Shown here one piece after another: positions 50,283 to 58,992 of a stretch of 64,000 bases of DNA (position 1 is the stretch's first letter; each line of letters opens with the position of its first letter). The DNA comes from Yinghuangia sp051388915 (GTDB lineage: Bacteria; Actinomycetota; Actinomycetes; Streptomycetales; Streptomycetaceae): assembly GCF_051388915.1 (NCBI RefSeq), contig NZ_JBPKBH010000032.1, positions 1-64,000 on the forward strand, written 5' to 3'. The translations under genes were made by a program, and so were the position numbers. The notes below the pieces were generated by a model. The model searched no databases. It was not told the origin of the DNA and worked only from the letters and a program-made list of their open reading frames with translations.

Positions 50283-51080
50283 TCAGACGCGGCGCATGAC
50301 CGCGACGACCTTGCCGAGGATCGTGGCGTCGTCGCCCGGGATCGGCTCGTACGCCGGGTTGTGCGGCATCAGCCAGCGGTGCCCGTCGCGGTTGCGCAGG
50401 CGCTTGACGGTGGCCTCGCCGTCGAGCATGGCGGCGACGATGTCGCCGTTCTCCGCGACCGGTTGGCGGCGTACCGCCACGTAGTCGCCGTCCATGATCG
50501 CCGCTTCGATCATCGAGTCGCCGCTGACCTTGAGCAGGAAGACCTCGCCGTCGCCGACGAGTTGGCGCGGCAACGGGAAGACGTCCTCGATCGACTGCTC
50601 GGCGAGGATCGGGCCACCGGCGGCGATACGACCCACCACGGGCACATACGACGCGGCCGGACGCTCGGCGCCGGCGCCGTTCCCGTTCGCCGTGCCGTTG
50701 GGCGCGACCGGGGCGAGGGGGCGTCCGCCGTCGGGGGAGCGCACTTCGTACGCTCGCGGGCGGTGCGGATCACGGCGCAAATAGCCCTTGCGCTCCAGGG
50801 CCATCAACTGGTGTGCGACCGACGACGTGCTGGAGAGGCCGACCGCCTCGCCGATCTCGCGCATGCTCGGCGGGTAGCCGCGCGATTCGACGGAGGCGCG
50901 GATGACCTCCAGCACGCGGCTTTGACGCGGCGTCAGACCACCGGCTCCGCGGCGCGGGAGAGACCGCACCTGAGCCGACTCCGACCGGTCCCCCCCGGGT
51001 GCGTCCGTTGCTGTCGCGGTGTTCCGGGCTGCACTGGCAAAGGCCGGAGGCTGGGGGCCTCCGACTGCTTCTCCGGACAC
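50283..51080 (-). CDS. lexA: SOS repressor LexA
   Basis: A 265-residue repressor from GTG 51080 (GAGAGGGG 6 nt upstream); an alternative start at 51110 adds ten residues. An N-terminal extension of about 45 residues precedes the winged helix (LTPRQSRVLEVIRASVESRGYPPSMREIGEAVGLSSTSSVAHQLMALERKGYL). A Gly/Asn/Ala linker leads to the self-cleavage site (VGRIAAGGPI, scissile Ala-Gly), the catalytic Ser in SGDSMIEAAI and Lys in EATVKRLR. It represses DNA-damage genes and itself through the box at 51144-51159. Confidence 0.95.
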   Translation of the reverse strand: MSGEAVGGPQPPAFASAARNTATATDAPGGDRSESAQVRSLPRRGAGGLTPRQSRVLEVIRASVESRGYPPSMREIGEAVGLSSTSSVAHQLMALERKGYLRRDPHRPRAYEVRSPDGGRPLAPVAPNGTANGNGAGAERPAASYVPVVGRIAAGGPILAEQSIEDVFPLPRQLVGDGEVFLLKVSGDSMIEAAIMDGDYVAVRRQPVAENGDIVAAMLDGEATVKRLRNRDGHRWLMPHNPAYEPIPGDDATILGKVVAVMRRV

Positions 51081-51143
51081 GGGTTTCCCCTCTCGACGGA
51101 TTACTCGCACACGGAGAACGGTAGCCGGGATCGAAAGGTTGCG

Positions 51144-51159
51144 CCAAACACACGTTCGA
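51144..51159. promoter_or_regulatory. LexA (SOS) box
   Basis: Read on the minus strand, TCGAACGTGTGTTTGG fits the actinobacterial SOS box TCGAAC-N4-GTTCGA at all but about two positions. It lies 64 nt upstream of the lexA GTG, consistent with autoregulation. Confidence 0.75.
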
Positions 51160-51549
51160 GTGAATTTGGCCCAATCCGCCTCAGGGATCGCCCCGGCGTA
51201 GTATTAATCGTACAGGTATTCGATCGAATGTATGTACTGAAGTCCGGTCGGAACGCCGTGGTCGGGCGGGTCTCATGCGCCGCTACGGCCGGGTTCGGAG
51301 ACTACCCCGCGCGACCGCCGGAGCCGCCGCGGGCGGGGCCGCGGAGGCGTTCGGGCCGTAGGGGACAGTGCATCAGGCAAAGCCTGATTCGTCCGACATC
51401 TCCCGTAACACGCGCCCACCCGGCTGAATTTTCGCCCCACCGGTCTCCGGTGCCACCGCGGTGACCTGCGCCGATGACGAGAGGTCGCAACACCCTCTCC
51501 CAGGGTGCGCGTGTCAGCTTGCAGCACCTCGGGCCGCGCAATACGGTAG

Positions 51550-51596
51550 CCACTACATCTTGTGGTTCGGATTCAGATCTAACCCATAAGTTGTGG
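51550..51596 (+). promoter_or_regulatory. Tandem NrdR boxes
   Basis: CCACTACATCTTGTGG (51550-51565) and AACCCATAAGTTGTGG (51581-51596) begin 31 bp apart, three helical turns, the spacing known for paired NrdR boxes. They sit about 175 nt before nrdR in an AT-rich promoter region, so nrdR and nrdJ are probably repressed by NrdR when dATP is high. The rest of the 690-nt lexA-nrdR spacer holds the LexA box and small palindromes but no gene. Confidence 0.7.
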
Positions 51597-51769
51597 TCGC
51601 CGTATATACCACATCCCGAAGCGCACCAAGCGAAACCTCGCCGCGAACCGTCCGACGAGGCCCTGGGGCGCGGGGGCGACACCGTCGCACGGACACCTCG
51701 CGTACCCGCCCGTACGCCCGGAACCACGCGGCACACCAGGCAGGCACTCAGGGGAGGACAACACCAGTC

Positions 51770-52369
51770 ATGCACTGCCCCTTTTGCAGGCGGCCCGACA
51801 GCCGCGTCGTCGACAGCCGCACCACCGACGACGGCGCCGCGATCCGCCGCCGCCGCTCCTGCCCGGACTGCGGCCGCCGCTTCACGACCATCGAGTCGGC
51901 CTCCCTGACGGTGGTCAAGCGCAGCGGCGTCACCGAACCCTTCAGCCGCGACAAGGTCGTCACCGGCGTCCGCAAGGCATGCCAGGGCCGACCCGTCACC
52001 GAGGACGCCCTCGCCCAACTCGGCCAACGCGTCGAAGAGGCGGTGCGCGCCACCGGCTGCGCTGAACTCAGCACGCACGACGTCGGCCTCGCCATCCTCG
52101 GCCCCCTGCGCGAACTCGACGAAGTCGCCTACATGCGCTTCGCCTCCGTGTACCGCGCCTTCGACTCGCTTGAGGACTTCGAGTCCGAGATCTCCCTGCT
52201 GCGCACCGAAGCCGCAGGCACCCTCGGACCAGCCGACGACCCTCCCGGGACCGCCTCCGATGCCCCCGCCGAAGACGATGTCCCCCGATCCGGGGGATTG
52301 GTTTCGGCCACGGATGGAGAACCACACCATCCGCGCGGACCCGCCCCCGGGGCCGGACCCACCCGCTGA
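51770..52369 (+). CDS. nrdR: Transcriptional repressor NrdR
   Basis: A 199-residue regulator of ribonucleotide reductase genes. The zinc ribbon MHCPFCRRPDSRV...SCPDCGRRFTT carries four Cys and binds DNA; the ATP-cone (VVKRSGVTEPFSRDKVVTGVRKACQGRPVT...) senses ATP/dATP. GGGGAGG precedes ATG 51770. About 45 residues of Pro/Gly/Asp-rich tail extend beyond the typical 150. It lies 127 nt upstream of nrdJ, the standard streptomycete pair. Confidence 0.95.
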   Translation: MHCPFCRRPDSRVVDSRTTDDGAAIRRRRSCPDCGRRFTTIESASLTVVKRSGVTEPFSRDKVVTGVRKACQGRPVTEDALAQLGQRVEEAVRATGCAELSTHDVGLAILGPLRELDEVAYMRFASVYRAFDSLEDFESEISLLRTEAAGTLGPADDPPGTASDAPAEDDVPRSGGLVSATDGEPHHPRGPAPGAGPTR

Positions 52370-52496
52370 CGCCGAACCCCGGCGTCACCACACCCGAAGA
52401 CCGCACGACACACCAGGTGGAACGAACGACGGACCACCCGATCGGGCATGCCGGAATCGCCGGCCCGCCCGCGGCGTTGTTCAGGAGGAGATACGT

Positions 52497-55340
52497 ATGA
52501 CAGAGACGACGAGCGGCTCAGCACGCGGCGCCGGCCGGGCGAAGCCCGGCAAGGGCCTCCGCATCGAGCGCGTGTACACGACCCCCGGAACCCACCCGTA
52601 CGACGAGGTGGTCTGGGAGCGCCGTGACGTCGTCATGACCAACTGGCGCGACGGCTCGATCAACTTCGAGCAGCGTGGCGTCGAGTTCCCCGACTTCTGG
52701 TCGGTGAACGCGGTCAACATCGTGACGAGCAAGTACTTCCGCGGCGCGGTCGGCACCGACGCGCGCGAGTGGAGCCTCAAGCAGCTCATCGACCGGGTGG
52801 TGAAGACCTACCGCAAGGGCGGCGAGGACAACGGCTACTTCGGCTCGCCCGCCGACGCCGAGATCTTCGAGCACGAGCTGACGCACGCCCTCCTCCACCA
52901 GATCTTCAGCTTCAACTCCCCGGTGTGGTTCAACGTCGGCACCACGCAGCCGCAGCAGGTCAGCGCATGCTTCATCCTGTCGGTCGACGACACGATGGAG
53001 TCGATCCTCGACTGGTACAAGGAAGAGGGCCTGATCTTCAAGGGCGGCTCGGGCGCCGGCCTGAACCTCTCCCGCATCCGCTCCAGCAAGGAGCTCCTCT
53101 CCTCCGGCGGCAACGCCTCCGGCCCGGTCTCTTTCATGCGCGGCGCGGACGCGTCCGCCGGCACCATCAAGTCGGGCGGTGCCACCCGCCGCGCCGCCAA
53201 GATGGTCGTCCTCGACGTGGACCACCCCGACATCGAGGACTTCATCGACACCAAGGTGAAGGAAGAGGAGAAGATCCGCGCGCTGCGCGACGCGGGCTTC
53301 GACATGGACCTGGGCGGCGACGACATCACGTCCGTCCAGTACCAGAACGCGAACAACTCGGTGCGCGTCTCCGACGAGTTCATGAAGGCCGTCGAATCCG
53401 GCTCGGAGTTCGGCCTGCGCGCCCGCATGACCGGCGACGTCCTCGAAACGGTCGACGCCCGCAAGCTCTTCCGCAAGATGGCCGAAGCCGCCTGGGCCTG
53501 CGCCGACCCGGGGATCCAGTACGACGACACGATCAACCACTGGCACACGAATCCCGAATCGGGGCGAATCACCGCATCTAACCCATGCAGTGAGTACCAC
53601 AGTTTGGACAATTCGTCATGCAATCTCGCTTCACTCAATCTGATGAAGTTTTTGCGCGATGACGACACGTTCGACGTGGTGCGGTTCGCGAAGGTCGTCG
53701 AGCTGGTGATCACGGCGATGGACATCTCCATCTGCTTCGCGGAGTTCCCGACCGAGAAGATCGGCGAGACGACTCGGGCGTTCCGCCAGCTCGGCATCGG
53801 GTACGCGAACCTCGGCGCGCTGCTCATGGCGACCGGTCACGCCTACGACAGCGACGGCGGCCGCGCCCTGGCCGGCGCAATCACCTCGCTGATGACCGGT
53901 ACGGCCTACAAGCGCTCGGCGGAGATCGCCGGCGTAGTCGGTCCGTACGACGGGTTCGCCCGCAACGAGAGCGCGCACAAGCGCGTTATGAAGCAGCACT
54001 CGGACGCGAACGACGCCGCGACGCGCATGGACGACCTCGACATCCCGGTGTGGGAGGCCGCGACCAAGGCCTGGAAGGAAGTGCTCAAGCTCGGCGAGAA
54101 GAACGGCTTCCGCAACGCGCAGGCCTCGGTGCTCGCTCCCACAGGGACCATCGGCCTGATGATGGACTGTGACACCACCGGCGTCGAACCGGACCTGGCC
54201 CTGGTCAAGTTCAAGAAGCTGGTCGGCGGCGGCTCGATGCAGATCGTCAATGGCACGGTGACGCGCGCGCTCCAGCGCCTCGGATACCAGGACGAGCAAA
54301 TCGAGGCAGTCGTCGAGTACATCTCCGAGCACGGCCATGTCGTGGACGCGCCGAGCCTGAAGACCGAGCACTACGAGGTCTTCGACTGCGCGATGGGCGA
54401 GCGTTCCATTGCCCCGATGGGCCACGTGCGTATGGTGGCGGCCGTTCAGCCCTGGCTGAGCGGATCGGTCTCCAAGACCGTCAACCTCCCTGGTAGCGCC
54501 ACGGTCGAGGACATCGAGCGGGTCTACATGGAGGGGTGGAAGCTCGGCACGAAAGCCCTCGCGGTTTACAGGGAATCGAGCAAGGTCGGCCAGCCTCTCT
54601 CCGCGAAGAAGAAGGAAGAAGAGACGGCCGAGAAGCCCGTCGCCGTCGAGAAGGTCGTCGAGTACCGTCCGGTCCGCAAGCGCCTCCCGAAGAGCCGCCC
54701 GGGGATCAGCACCTCGTTCTCGGTGGGCGGCGCCGAGGGCTACATGACGGCGAATTCGTACCCGGACGACGGTCTGGGTGAGGTCTTCCTCAAGATGTCC
54801 AAGCAGGGTTCGACCCTCGCGGGCATGATGGACGCCTTCTCGATCGCCGTGTCGGTCGGCCTCCAGTACGGCGTGCCGCTGGAGACGTACGTCTCGAAGT
54901 TCACCAACATGCGCTTCGAGCCGGCCGGCCTGACGGACGACCCGGATGTGCGGATGGCGCAGTCGATCGTCGACTACATCTTCCGCCGCCTGGCGCTCGA
55001 CCACCTGCCGTTCGAGACCCGCTCGGCGCTCGGCATCCACTCGGCCGAGGAGCGTCAGCGGCACCTCGACACCGGTTCGTACGAAGCGGCCGAGACGGAC
55101 GGCGAGGACGACGACGTCACGACGGAGACGCTGGCCCAGTCGGCCCCTCGCGAGCACAAGAGCTCCCCGCCGGAGCTGAAGGTCCTTCCGGCAGCGGTGC
55201 ATTCGTCGACGGAGCTGCTGGAGGCCCAGCAGGGCCGCAGTGCGGACGCCCCGCTCTGCTTCTCCTGCGGCATCAAGATGCGCCCGGCCGGTAGCTGCTA
55301 CCTCTGCGAGGGCTGCGGCTCCACCAGTGGTTGCAGCTGA
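52497..55340 (+). CDS. nrdJ: Adenosylcobalamin-dependent class II ribonucleotide reductase NrdJ
   Basis: A 947-residue enzyme that reduces ribonucleotides using B12. AGGAGG precedes ATG 52497. The barrel shows SPVWFNVG, GGSGAGLNLSRIRS and, at the centre, SNPCSEYHSLDNSSCNLASLNL, where the Asn, Cys (thiyl radical) and Glu of the NPCSE loop form the active site; PTGTIGLMMDCDTTGVEPD is the later conserved loop. The C-terminus has TSCPD-like Cys pairs (CFSCGIKM, CYLCEGCGSTSGC) for re-reduction. No intein interrupts it. Codons 53550-53660 around the active site are markedly AT-rich and rare for this genome. Confidence 0.96.
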   Translation: MTETTSGSARGAGRAKPGKGLRIERVYTTPGTHPYDEVVWERRDVVMTNWRDGSINFEQRGVEFPDFWSVNAVNIVTSKYFRGAVGTDAREWSLKQLIDRVVKTYRKGGEDNGYFGSPADAEIFEHELTHALLHQIFSFNSPVWFNVGTTQPQQVSACFILSVDDTMESILDWYKEEGLIFKGGSGAGLNLSRIRSSKELLSSGGNASGPVSFMRGADASAGTIKSGGATRRAAKMVVLDVDHPDIEDFIDTKVKEEEKIRALRDAGFDMDLGGDDITSVQYQNANNSVRVSDEFMKAVESGSEFGLRARMTGDVLETVDARKLFRKMAEAAWACADPGIQYDDTINHWHTNPESGRITASNPCSEYHSLDNSSCNLASLNLMKFLRDDDTFDVVRFAKVVELVITAMDISICFAEFPTEKIGETTRAFRQLGIGYANLGALLMATGHAYDSDGGRALAGAITSLMTGTAYKRSAEIAGVVGPYDGFARNESAHKRVMKQHSDANDAATRMDDLDIPVWEAATKAWKEVLKLGEKNGFRNAQASVLAPTGTIGLMMDCDTTGVEPDLALVKFKKLVGGGSMQIVNGTVTRALQRLGYQDEQIEAVVEYISEHGHVVDAPSLKTEHYEVFDCAMGERSIAPMGHVRMVAAVQPWLSGSVSKTVNLPGSATVEDIERVYMEGWKLGTKALAVYRESSKVGQPLSAKKKEEETAEKPVAVEKVVEYRPVRKRLPKSRPGISTSFSVGGAEGYMTANSYPDDGLGEVFLKMSKQGSTLAGMMDAFSIAVSVGLQYGVPLETYVSKFTNMRFEPAGLTDDPDVRMAQSIVDYIFRRLALDHLPFETRSALGIHSAEERQRHLDTGSYEAAETDGEDDDVTTETLAQSAPREHKSSPPELKVLPAAVHSSTELLEAQQGRSADAPLCFSCGIKMRPAGSCYLCEGCGSTSGCS
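53550..53660 (+). other. AT-rich, rare-codon tract spanning the NPC/SE active-site motif of nrdJ
   Basis: Of 37 consecutive codons, 16 end in A or T (AAT, GAA, CGA, GCA, TCT, CCA, AGT, TCA, GCT, TTT, GAT), and two Leu are TTG. The flanking codons almost all end in G or C. The encoded protein is the most conserved part of the enzyme, so the change is silent. The NPC/SE point in the middle is a known intein insertion site in NrdJ proteins. Confidence 0.8.
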
Positions 55341-55392
55341 ACGAAGCGGCCCGACAACGTGGTGACGAAGCGTTGTTGAGGCAGCGGGGATT

Positions 55393-55542
55393 GTGAGAGG
55401 GAGCCGACCCGCGGGTCNNNNNNNNNNNNNNNNNNNNNNNNNNNNNNNNNNNNNNNNNNNNNNNNNNNNNNNNNNNNNNNNNNNNNNNNNNNNNNNNNNN
55501 NNNNNNNNNNNNGAGCCGACCCGCGGGTCGGCTCCCTCTCAC
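55393..55542 (+). terminator. nrdJ terminator hairpin split by an assembly gap (55418-55512 are N)
   Basis: The arm GTGAGAGGGAGCCGACCC (55393-55410) is the exact inverse complement of GGGTCGGCTCCCTCTCAC (55525-55542). Both gap edges carry the same 17 bases (55401-55417 and 55513-55529), so the contigs probably overlap in one hairpin and the 95 N are not real sequence. Confidence 0.8.
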
Positions 55543-55603
55543 TGCAATTGGGCTAATCGAGTGAACCTTTTATGGCCATAAGGGACTTAGTGCGCATCGT
55601 ACG

Positions 55604-56914
55604 ATGATCGTGTCGGTGTGCTCGCGTGCCCTTGTCTGCATGAGCATCACACGCGAGACGCAAACATCCGGCGGTCCTGGCGAAGCCCTCGGCGGAGTCG
55701 CGGGCGTCCAGAGGATCCCGACTGATCATGGATTGATTTCGGCCGAATCTGCATTCCTGCGAATCCGGCAAGGCCTGCGCATCCGGGTGGCAAGCGACGG
55801 AAGGCCTGACGCGACGTCGCAGGAAGCGCACTTGACCGGCCTTGTCGTCCGTCCCCTCGGTTTCCGTCAAGCACTTGCAGTCCGCTTTTCGGATGGGTCG
55901 GTCGTGGCCGGTTCTTCGCGCCAGGTCGTACTTACGCGCAATCGGGGATGGTCACCCTTGAGTGCCCTCACCTGTGAGGACATCGTCGAGCGTGCCCATC
56001 GGATCGTGCCGCGCGAGCCGAACGACGGCCGCCTGGTTCTCCAGCGCGCGCAGATGGCCGCCCAAGGCGTCCCGTCGCGCCGCCCGTTGCGCCTTCCACA
56101 TCTGTGGACCTCGAATCTGGGCCACTACGTCGGTTGGTTGATCGGCGACGGGTGTCTGACCAGGTCGGGTGCGGTCACGGTGTACGGCTCTCAGGGCGAT
56201 CAGCGCTTTGTAATGCCGAGTCACCACGCTTTGCTCCAGAAAATTGCTGGGAGGCCGATAAAGCCGAGCCGACAGGCGAACGGGACTTACCAGTTGCGAC
56301 TCTTGCGTGGCGGATTTGTCGCGTTCCTCGGTGCGCTTGGCGTCTCACAGTCTCGCGCGGCCTTCAAGGTGGTCCCTTCGGCCATCTGCGAGGCGCCGTC
56401 AGAGGTGGTGGCGGCATTCCTTCAGGGGCTTTTCGACGCGGATGGCTGCGTGGTCAACCAAGAGACGAACCAGACACGGTACGTCGGTCTGGGCAGCGCC
56501 TCACGCGAACTCCTGCTCGATGTACAGCAGTTGCTGAGCAGTTGTTTCGGCGTCAGAGGGCGTATCTACGCGAGCAACAGTGCTGACCGGACCTTTGAGT
56601 ACACGCGTAAGCGTGATGGTCAAGCCATGACGTACAGGTCGCTCGGACCCGCCTACGACTTGCGGATCACCGGGACCGGCATCCGGCAGTTCCGGGATTC
56701 GATCGGATTCATGCTGCCTGGCAAGCAGGGGCGCCTCGACGGGATCCTCAGCGGCAGTCGCTTCTACCGGAAGGATCCGGCGGTGCGCGTGGTCGGCTCG
56801 GAGGATCTCGGTCGTCGACCGGTATTCGCGTTGTCGACCGCGTCGGGGGACGACTGCGTGGTCGGTGGCTTCGTCATCCCGGGACAGCGAGGCGCGAAGC
56901 GGCTGGGTGGATGA
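55604..56914 (+). CDS. Free-standing LAGLIDADG homing endonuclease derived from a splicing-dead intein
   Basis: A 436-residue protein whose parts follow intein order. Residues 31-49 (GVAGVQRIPTDHGLISAES) match the start of a Hint domain with Gly at the place of Cys1; 90-128 (ALAVRFSDGSVV...RQVVLTRNRGWSPLSAL...CEDI) match block B with Arg for the conserved His; two LAGLIDADG motifs follow, YVGWLIGDG (175-183) and FLQGLFDADG (272-281), each with its acidic residue; 405-428 (RPVFALSTASGDDCVVGGFVIPGQ) match the intein end with PGQ for the HN dipeptide. Splicing is therefore unlikely, DNA cleavage likely. Base composition is more AT-rich than the neighbours. ATG 55604 has no strong SD; ATG 55640 is an alternative. 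It follows nrdJ after a terminator. Confidence 0.85.
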   Translation: MIVSVCSRALVCMSITRETQTSGGPGEALGGVAGVQRIPTDHGLISAESAFLRIRQGLRIRVASDGRPDATSQEAHLTGLVVRPLGFRQALAVRFSDGSVVAGSSRQVVLTRNRGWSPLSALTCEDIVERAHRIVPREPNDGRLVLQRAQMAAQGVPSRRPLRLPHLWTSNLGHYVGWLIGDGCLTRSGAVTVYGSQGDQRFVMPSHHALLQKIAGRPIKPSRQANGTYQLRLLRGGFVAFLGALGVSQSRAAFKVVPSAICEAPSEVVAAFLQGLFDADGCVVNQETNQTRYVGLGSASRELLLDVQQLLSSCFGVRGRIYASNSADRTFEYTRKRDGQAMTYRSLGPAYDLRITGTGIRQFRDSIGFMLPGKQGRLDGILSGSRFYRKDPAVRVVGSEDLGRRPVFALSTASGDDCVVGGFVIPGQRGAKRLGG

Positions 56915-56922
56915 CGGCGCCG

Positions 56923-56966
56923 CCCCAGTCGGCCCCGGAGTGTTTGGCGCCGGGGCCGTTCTGGGG
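56923..56966. terminator. Bidirectional terminator
   Basis: CCCCAG and CGGCCCCGG (56923-56938) pair with CCGGGGCCG and CTGGGG (56950-56966), with a small internal loop, between the convergent endonuclease and luciferase-like genes. Confidence 0.85.
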
Positions 56967-56991
56967 CTTCGAGTGCGGTTGTCCTGACGGG

Positions 56992-57873
56992 TCAGATGCC
57001 GAGGGCTTCTCGGGTGCGGAGGAGTTCTTCGGGGTTGGTGGTGGTGGGGACGAGGAAGAGTTCGTGGAAGCCGGCGGACTTCACGGTTTCGACGGCGGCG
57101 CGGAGGGCTTTGGGGGAGTTGACGGTGGCGGATTCGGCTATGGCTTCGGCTATTTCGGGGCCGAAGATTTTGAGGTAGTCGAAGGCGTAGGAGCGGAGGC
57201 GGGTCTCGGCGTCGTCGCCGAGGGCGTACCAGATGCTGGTGGAGAGGTGGGGTTCGTCGGTGCGGCCGGCTTCGCTCCAGGTGGTGCGGACGCGCGCGGC
57301 GACGTCGGCGAGGGCTTCGCCGTCGGGGTTGGCGATGGCGGTGCCGTCGTCGATTCCGGCGGCCCAACGGGCGGCGCGGGCGGTGGCCTTGGGGCCGATG
57401 GCCCCGGCGACGAGGGGCGGTCCGCCGGGTTGGACGGGGGGCGGTCCGACAGGGTCGAGGTCGGGTTCGGGGGGTGTTCCGGCCCACGTGGCCCGCATGG
57501 TGGCGACCTGGTCGTCGAGGCGCTGCCAGCGGCGGGTGAAGGGTGCGGAGACGGCGCGGTAGTCCTGTTCGCGGCCGCCGACGCCCACGCCGACGGTGAG
57601 GCGGCCGTCGGAGAGGCGGTCGACCGAGGCGAGGTCCTTGGCCATGCGTACCGCGTTGTGCGAGGGGAGGACCACGATGGTGGTCCACAGGCGCACCCGC
57701 TCGGTGAGCGCGGCCGCGGCGGCGAGCTGCACGGTCATGGAGTGGCTGGTGTAGGCGACGCGTTCGGGGACGGCGAGGCTGGACCACGGGCCTTCGTCGA
57801 TGCCGCGGCACCAGCGCAACACCTCGTCGCGGCCGTGGGGGAGCATGGTCGGGAGTGTCATGGCGATGTCCAC
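56992..57873 (-). CDS. LLM-class (F420- or flavin-dependent) oxidoreductase
   Basis: A luciferase-fold oxidoreductase of about 293 residues from GTG 57873 (an upstream TTG at 57909 is possible). LPTMLPHGRDEVLRWCRGIDEGPWSSLAVPERV, RVRLWTTIVVLPSHNAVRMAKDLASVDRLSDGRLTVGVGVGGREQDYRA and PPLVAGAIGPKATARAARWAAGID fit the F420-dependent branch common in actinomycetes. The substrate is unknown. It is not closely related to the luciferase-like protein at 5966-7075. It converges on the endonuclease gene. Confidence 0.87.
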   Translation of the reverse strand: MDIAMTLPTMLPHGRDEVLRWCRGIDEGPWSSLAVPERVAYTSHSMTVQLAAAAALTERVRLWTTIVVLPSHNAVRMAKDLASVDRLSDGRLTVGVGVGGREQDYRAVSAPFTRRWQRLDDQVATMRATWAGTPPEPDLDPVGPPPVQPGGPPLVAGAIGPKATARAARWAAGIDDGTAIANPDGEALADVAARVRTTWSEAGRTDEPHLSTSIWYALGDDAETRLRSYAFDYLKIFGPEIAEAIAESATVNSPKALRAAVETVKSAGFHELFLVPTTTNPEELLRTREALGI

Positions 57874-58063
57874 CCGCCGGATGCTGCCCCAACGGCCTTG
57901 CGAGAACAATGGTGATGGTGGCGGGGACCGAGGGACTGACGGTCCCGGGCTGCGGGAGCGTCCCCCCGGTCCCCACGCCGGACGCGCCGTCGTGATCCTG
58001 TGGCCGCCGTGATCCTGTGCCTGATCGCCCCCGGGATGGTCCGCGGGACGGCCGGTGGCCGGG

Positions 58064-58726
58064 TCAGCCGGCGAGTTTGGCGGCCTTCTCGGCGCGGCGG
58101 GCGAAGACCTCGTCCTTCATCGACTCCATCTTCTTGAGCGCGTCCTTGCGGTCGCGCTTGGAGAGGCGGTCGATGTAGAGGTAGCCGTTGAGGTGGTCGG
58201 TCTCGTGCTGGAGGCAGCGGGCGAAGTAGCCGTGGCCCTCGACGACGACGGGGTTGCCGTCCCTGTCGACGCCGCGTGCGACGGCGTGGTCGGGGCGGGC
58301 GAGATCTTTGTGGGGGCCGGGCACCGAGAGGCAGCCCTCGCCGGCCTCGTCGAGGTGGCGGTCGGCGGCGGGGAGTTCGTCGAGGACGGGGTTGAGGATG
58401 TGTCCGACGTGCCGGTTGCCGTCCTCGTCGGTGCAGTCGTAGACGAAGAGGCGGATGCCGACGTCGACCTGGTTGGCGGCGAGCCCGACGCCGTCGGCGA
58501 CGTACATGGTGTGGAACATGTCGTCGATGAGCTTGGTGAGCTCGGGGGTGCCGAACTCGGTGATCTCCGCGCACGGGCGGTGCAGGACCTCTTCGCCGAC
58601 GACGGTGATGCGCAGGGTCTCGCCGCGCGCCGCCTCGGGGGCGAAGTCCGGGTAGTTGTCGACGGGCTGGCCTTGCACGAAGATCCGGGCCTCGGTGTCG
58701 CTGGCGTGGCTGTGCGGCTCGGACAT
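58064..58726 (-). CDS. def: Peptide deformylase
   Basis: Removes the formyl group from nascent N-terminal Met. The 220-residue protein carries all three motifs: GVGLAANQ, EGCLSVPG with the metal Cys, and HETDHLNG with the two metal His and catalytic Glu. An N-terminal extension of about 35 residues is seen in other streptomycete deformylases. AAAGG precedes the ATG at 58726 by 10 nt. It is likely one of several paralogues in the genome. Confidence 0.95.
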   Translation of the reverse strand: MSEPHSHASDTEARIFVQGQPVDNYPDFAPEAARGETLRITVVGEEVLHRPCAEITEFGTPELTKLIDDMFHTMYVADGVGLAANQVDVGIRLFVYDCTDEDGNRHVGHILNPVLDELPAADRHLDEAGEGCLSVPGPHKDLARPDHAVARGVDRDGNPVVVEGHGYFARCLQHETDHLNGYLYIDRLSKRDRKDALKKMESMKDEVFARRAEKAAKLAG

Positions 58727-58992
58727 CGTGGTTGTGCCTTTCCGTGGCGGGTCGGGGGGCGTGCGTGCGGGCGGTCGGACCGGGGGTGCGGACGGTGTAC
58801 GGGCCGGTCCGGGCGCCGTCGGGCGCACCGGTGCGCCTGGAAAAACTAACATCCCGGCTCGGGCCGCGGGTCACCGTGTGTGGCCGCGGTGACCACCATG
58901 TGTGCTTCCGCGGGCCGGGGAAGGCCCGGGCGTCCGGGAGGCGTTCGGTGCGCGGTGCGCGCGTGCGCGTTACGTGGTGCGCGGCCGCGCGG

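Noticed and set aside
51219..51236. Second SOS box near TCGAATGTATGTACTG
   Set aside because: Only the left half fits the LexA consensus; the right half is too divergent to claim.
51111..51769. Cobalamin riboswitch before nrdR-nrdJ
   Set aside because: The spacer has small hairpins (for example ATCAGGC-AAA-GCCTGAT at 51372-51388) but no B12-box-like GCCACTG element or the expected order of stems.
53560..53640. An intein within nrdJ
   Set aside because: The NPC-SEY junction is continuous and the reductase reads through without an insert; only the codon bias is odd.
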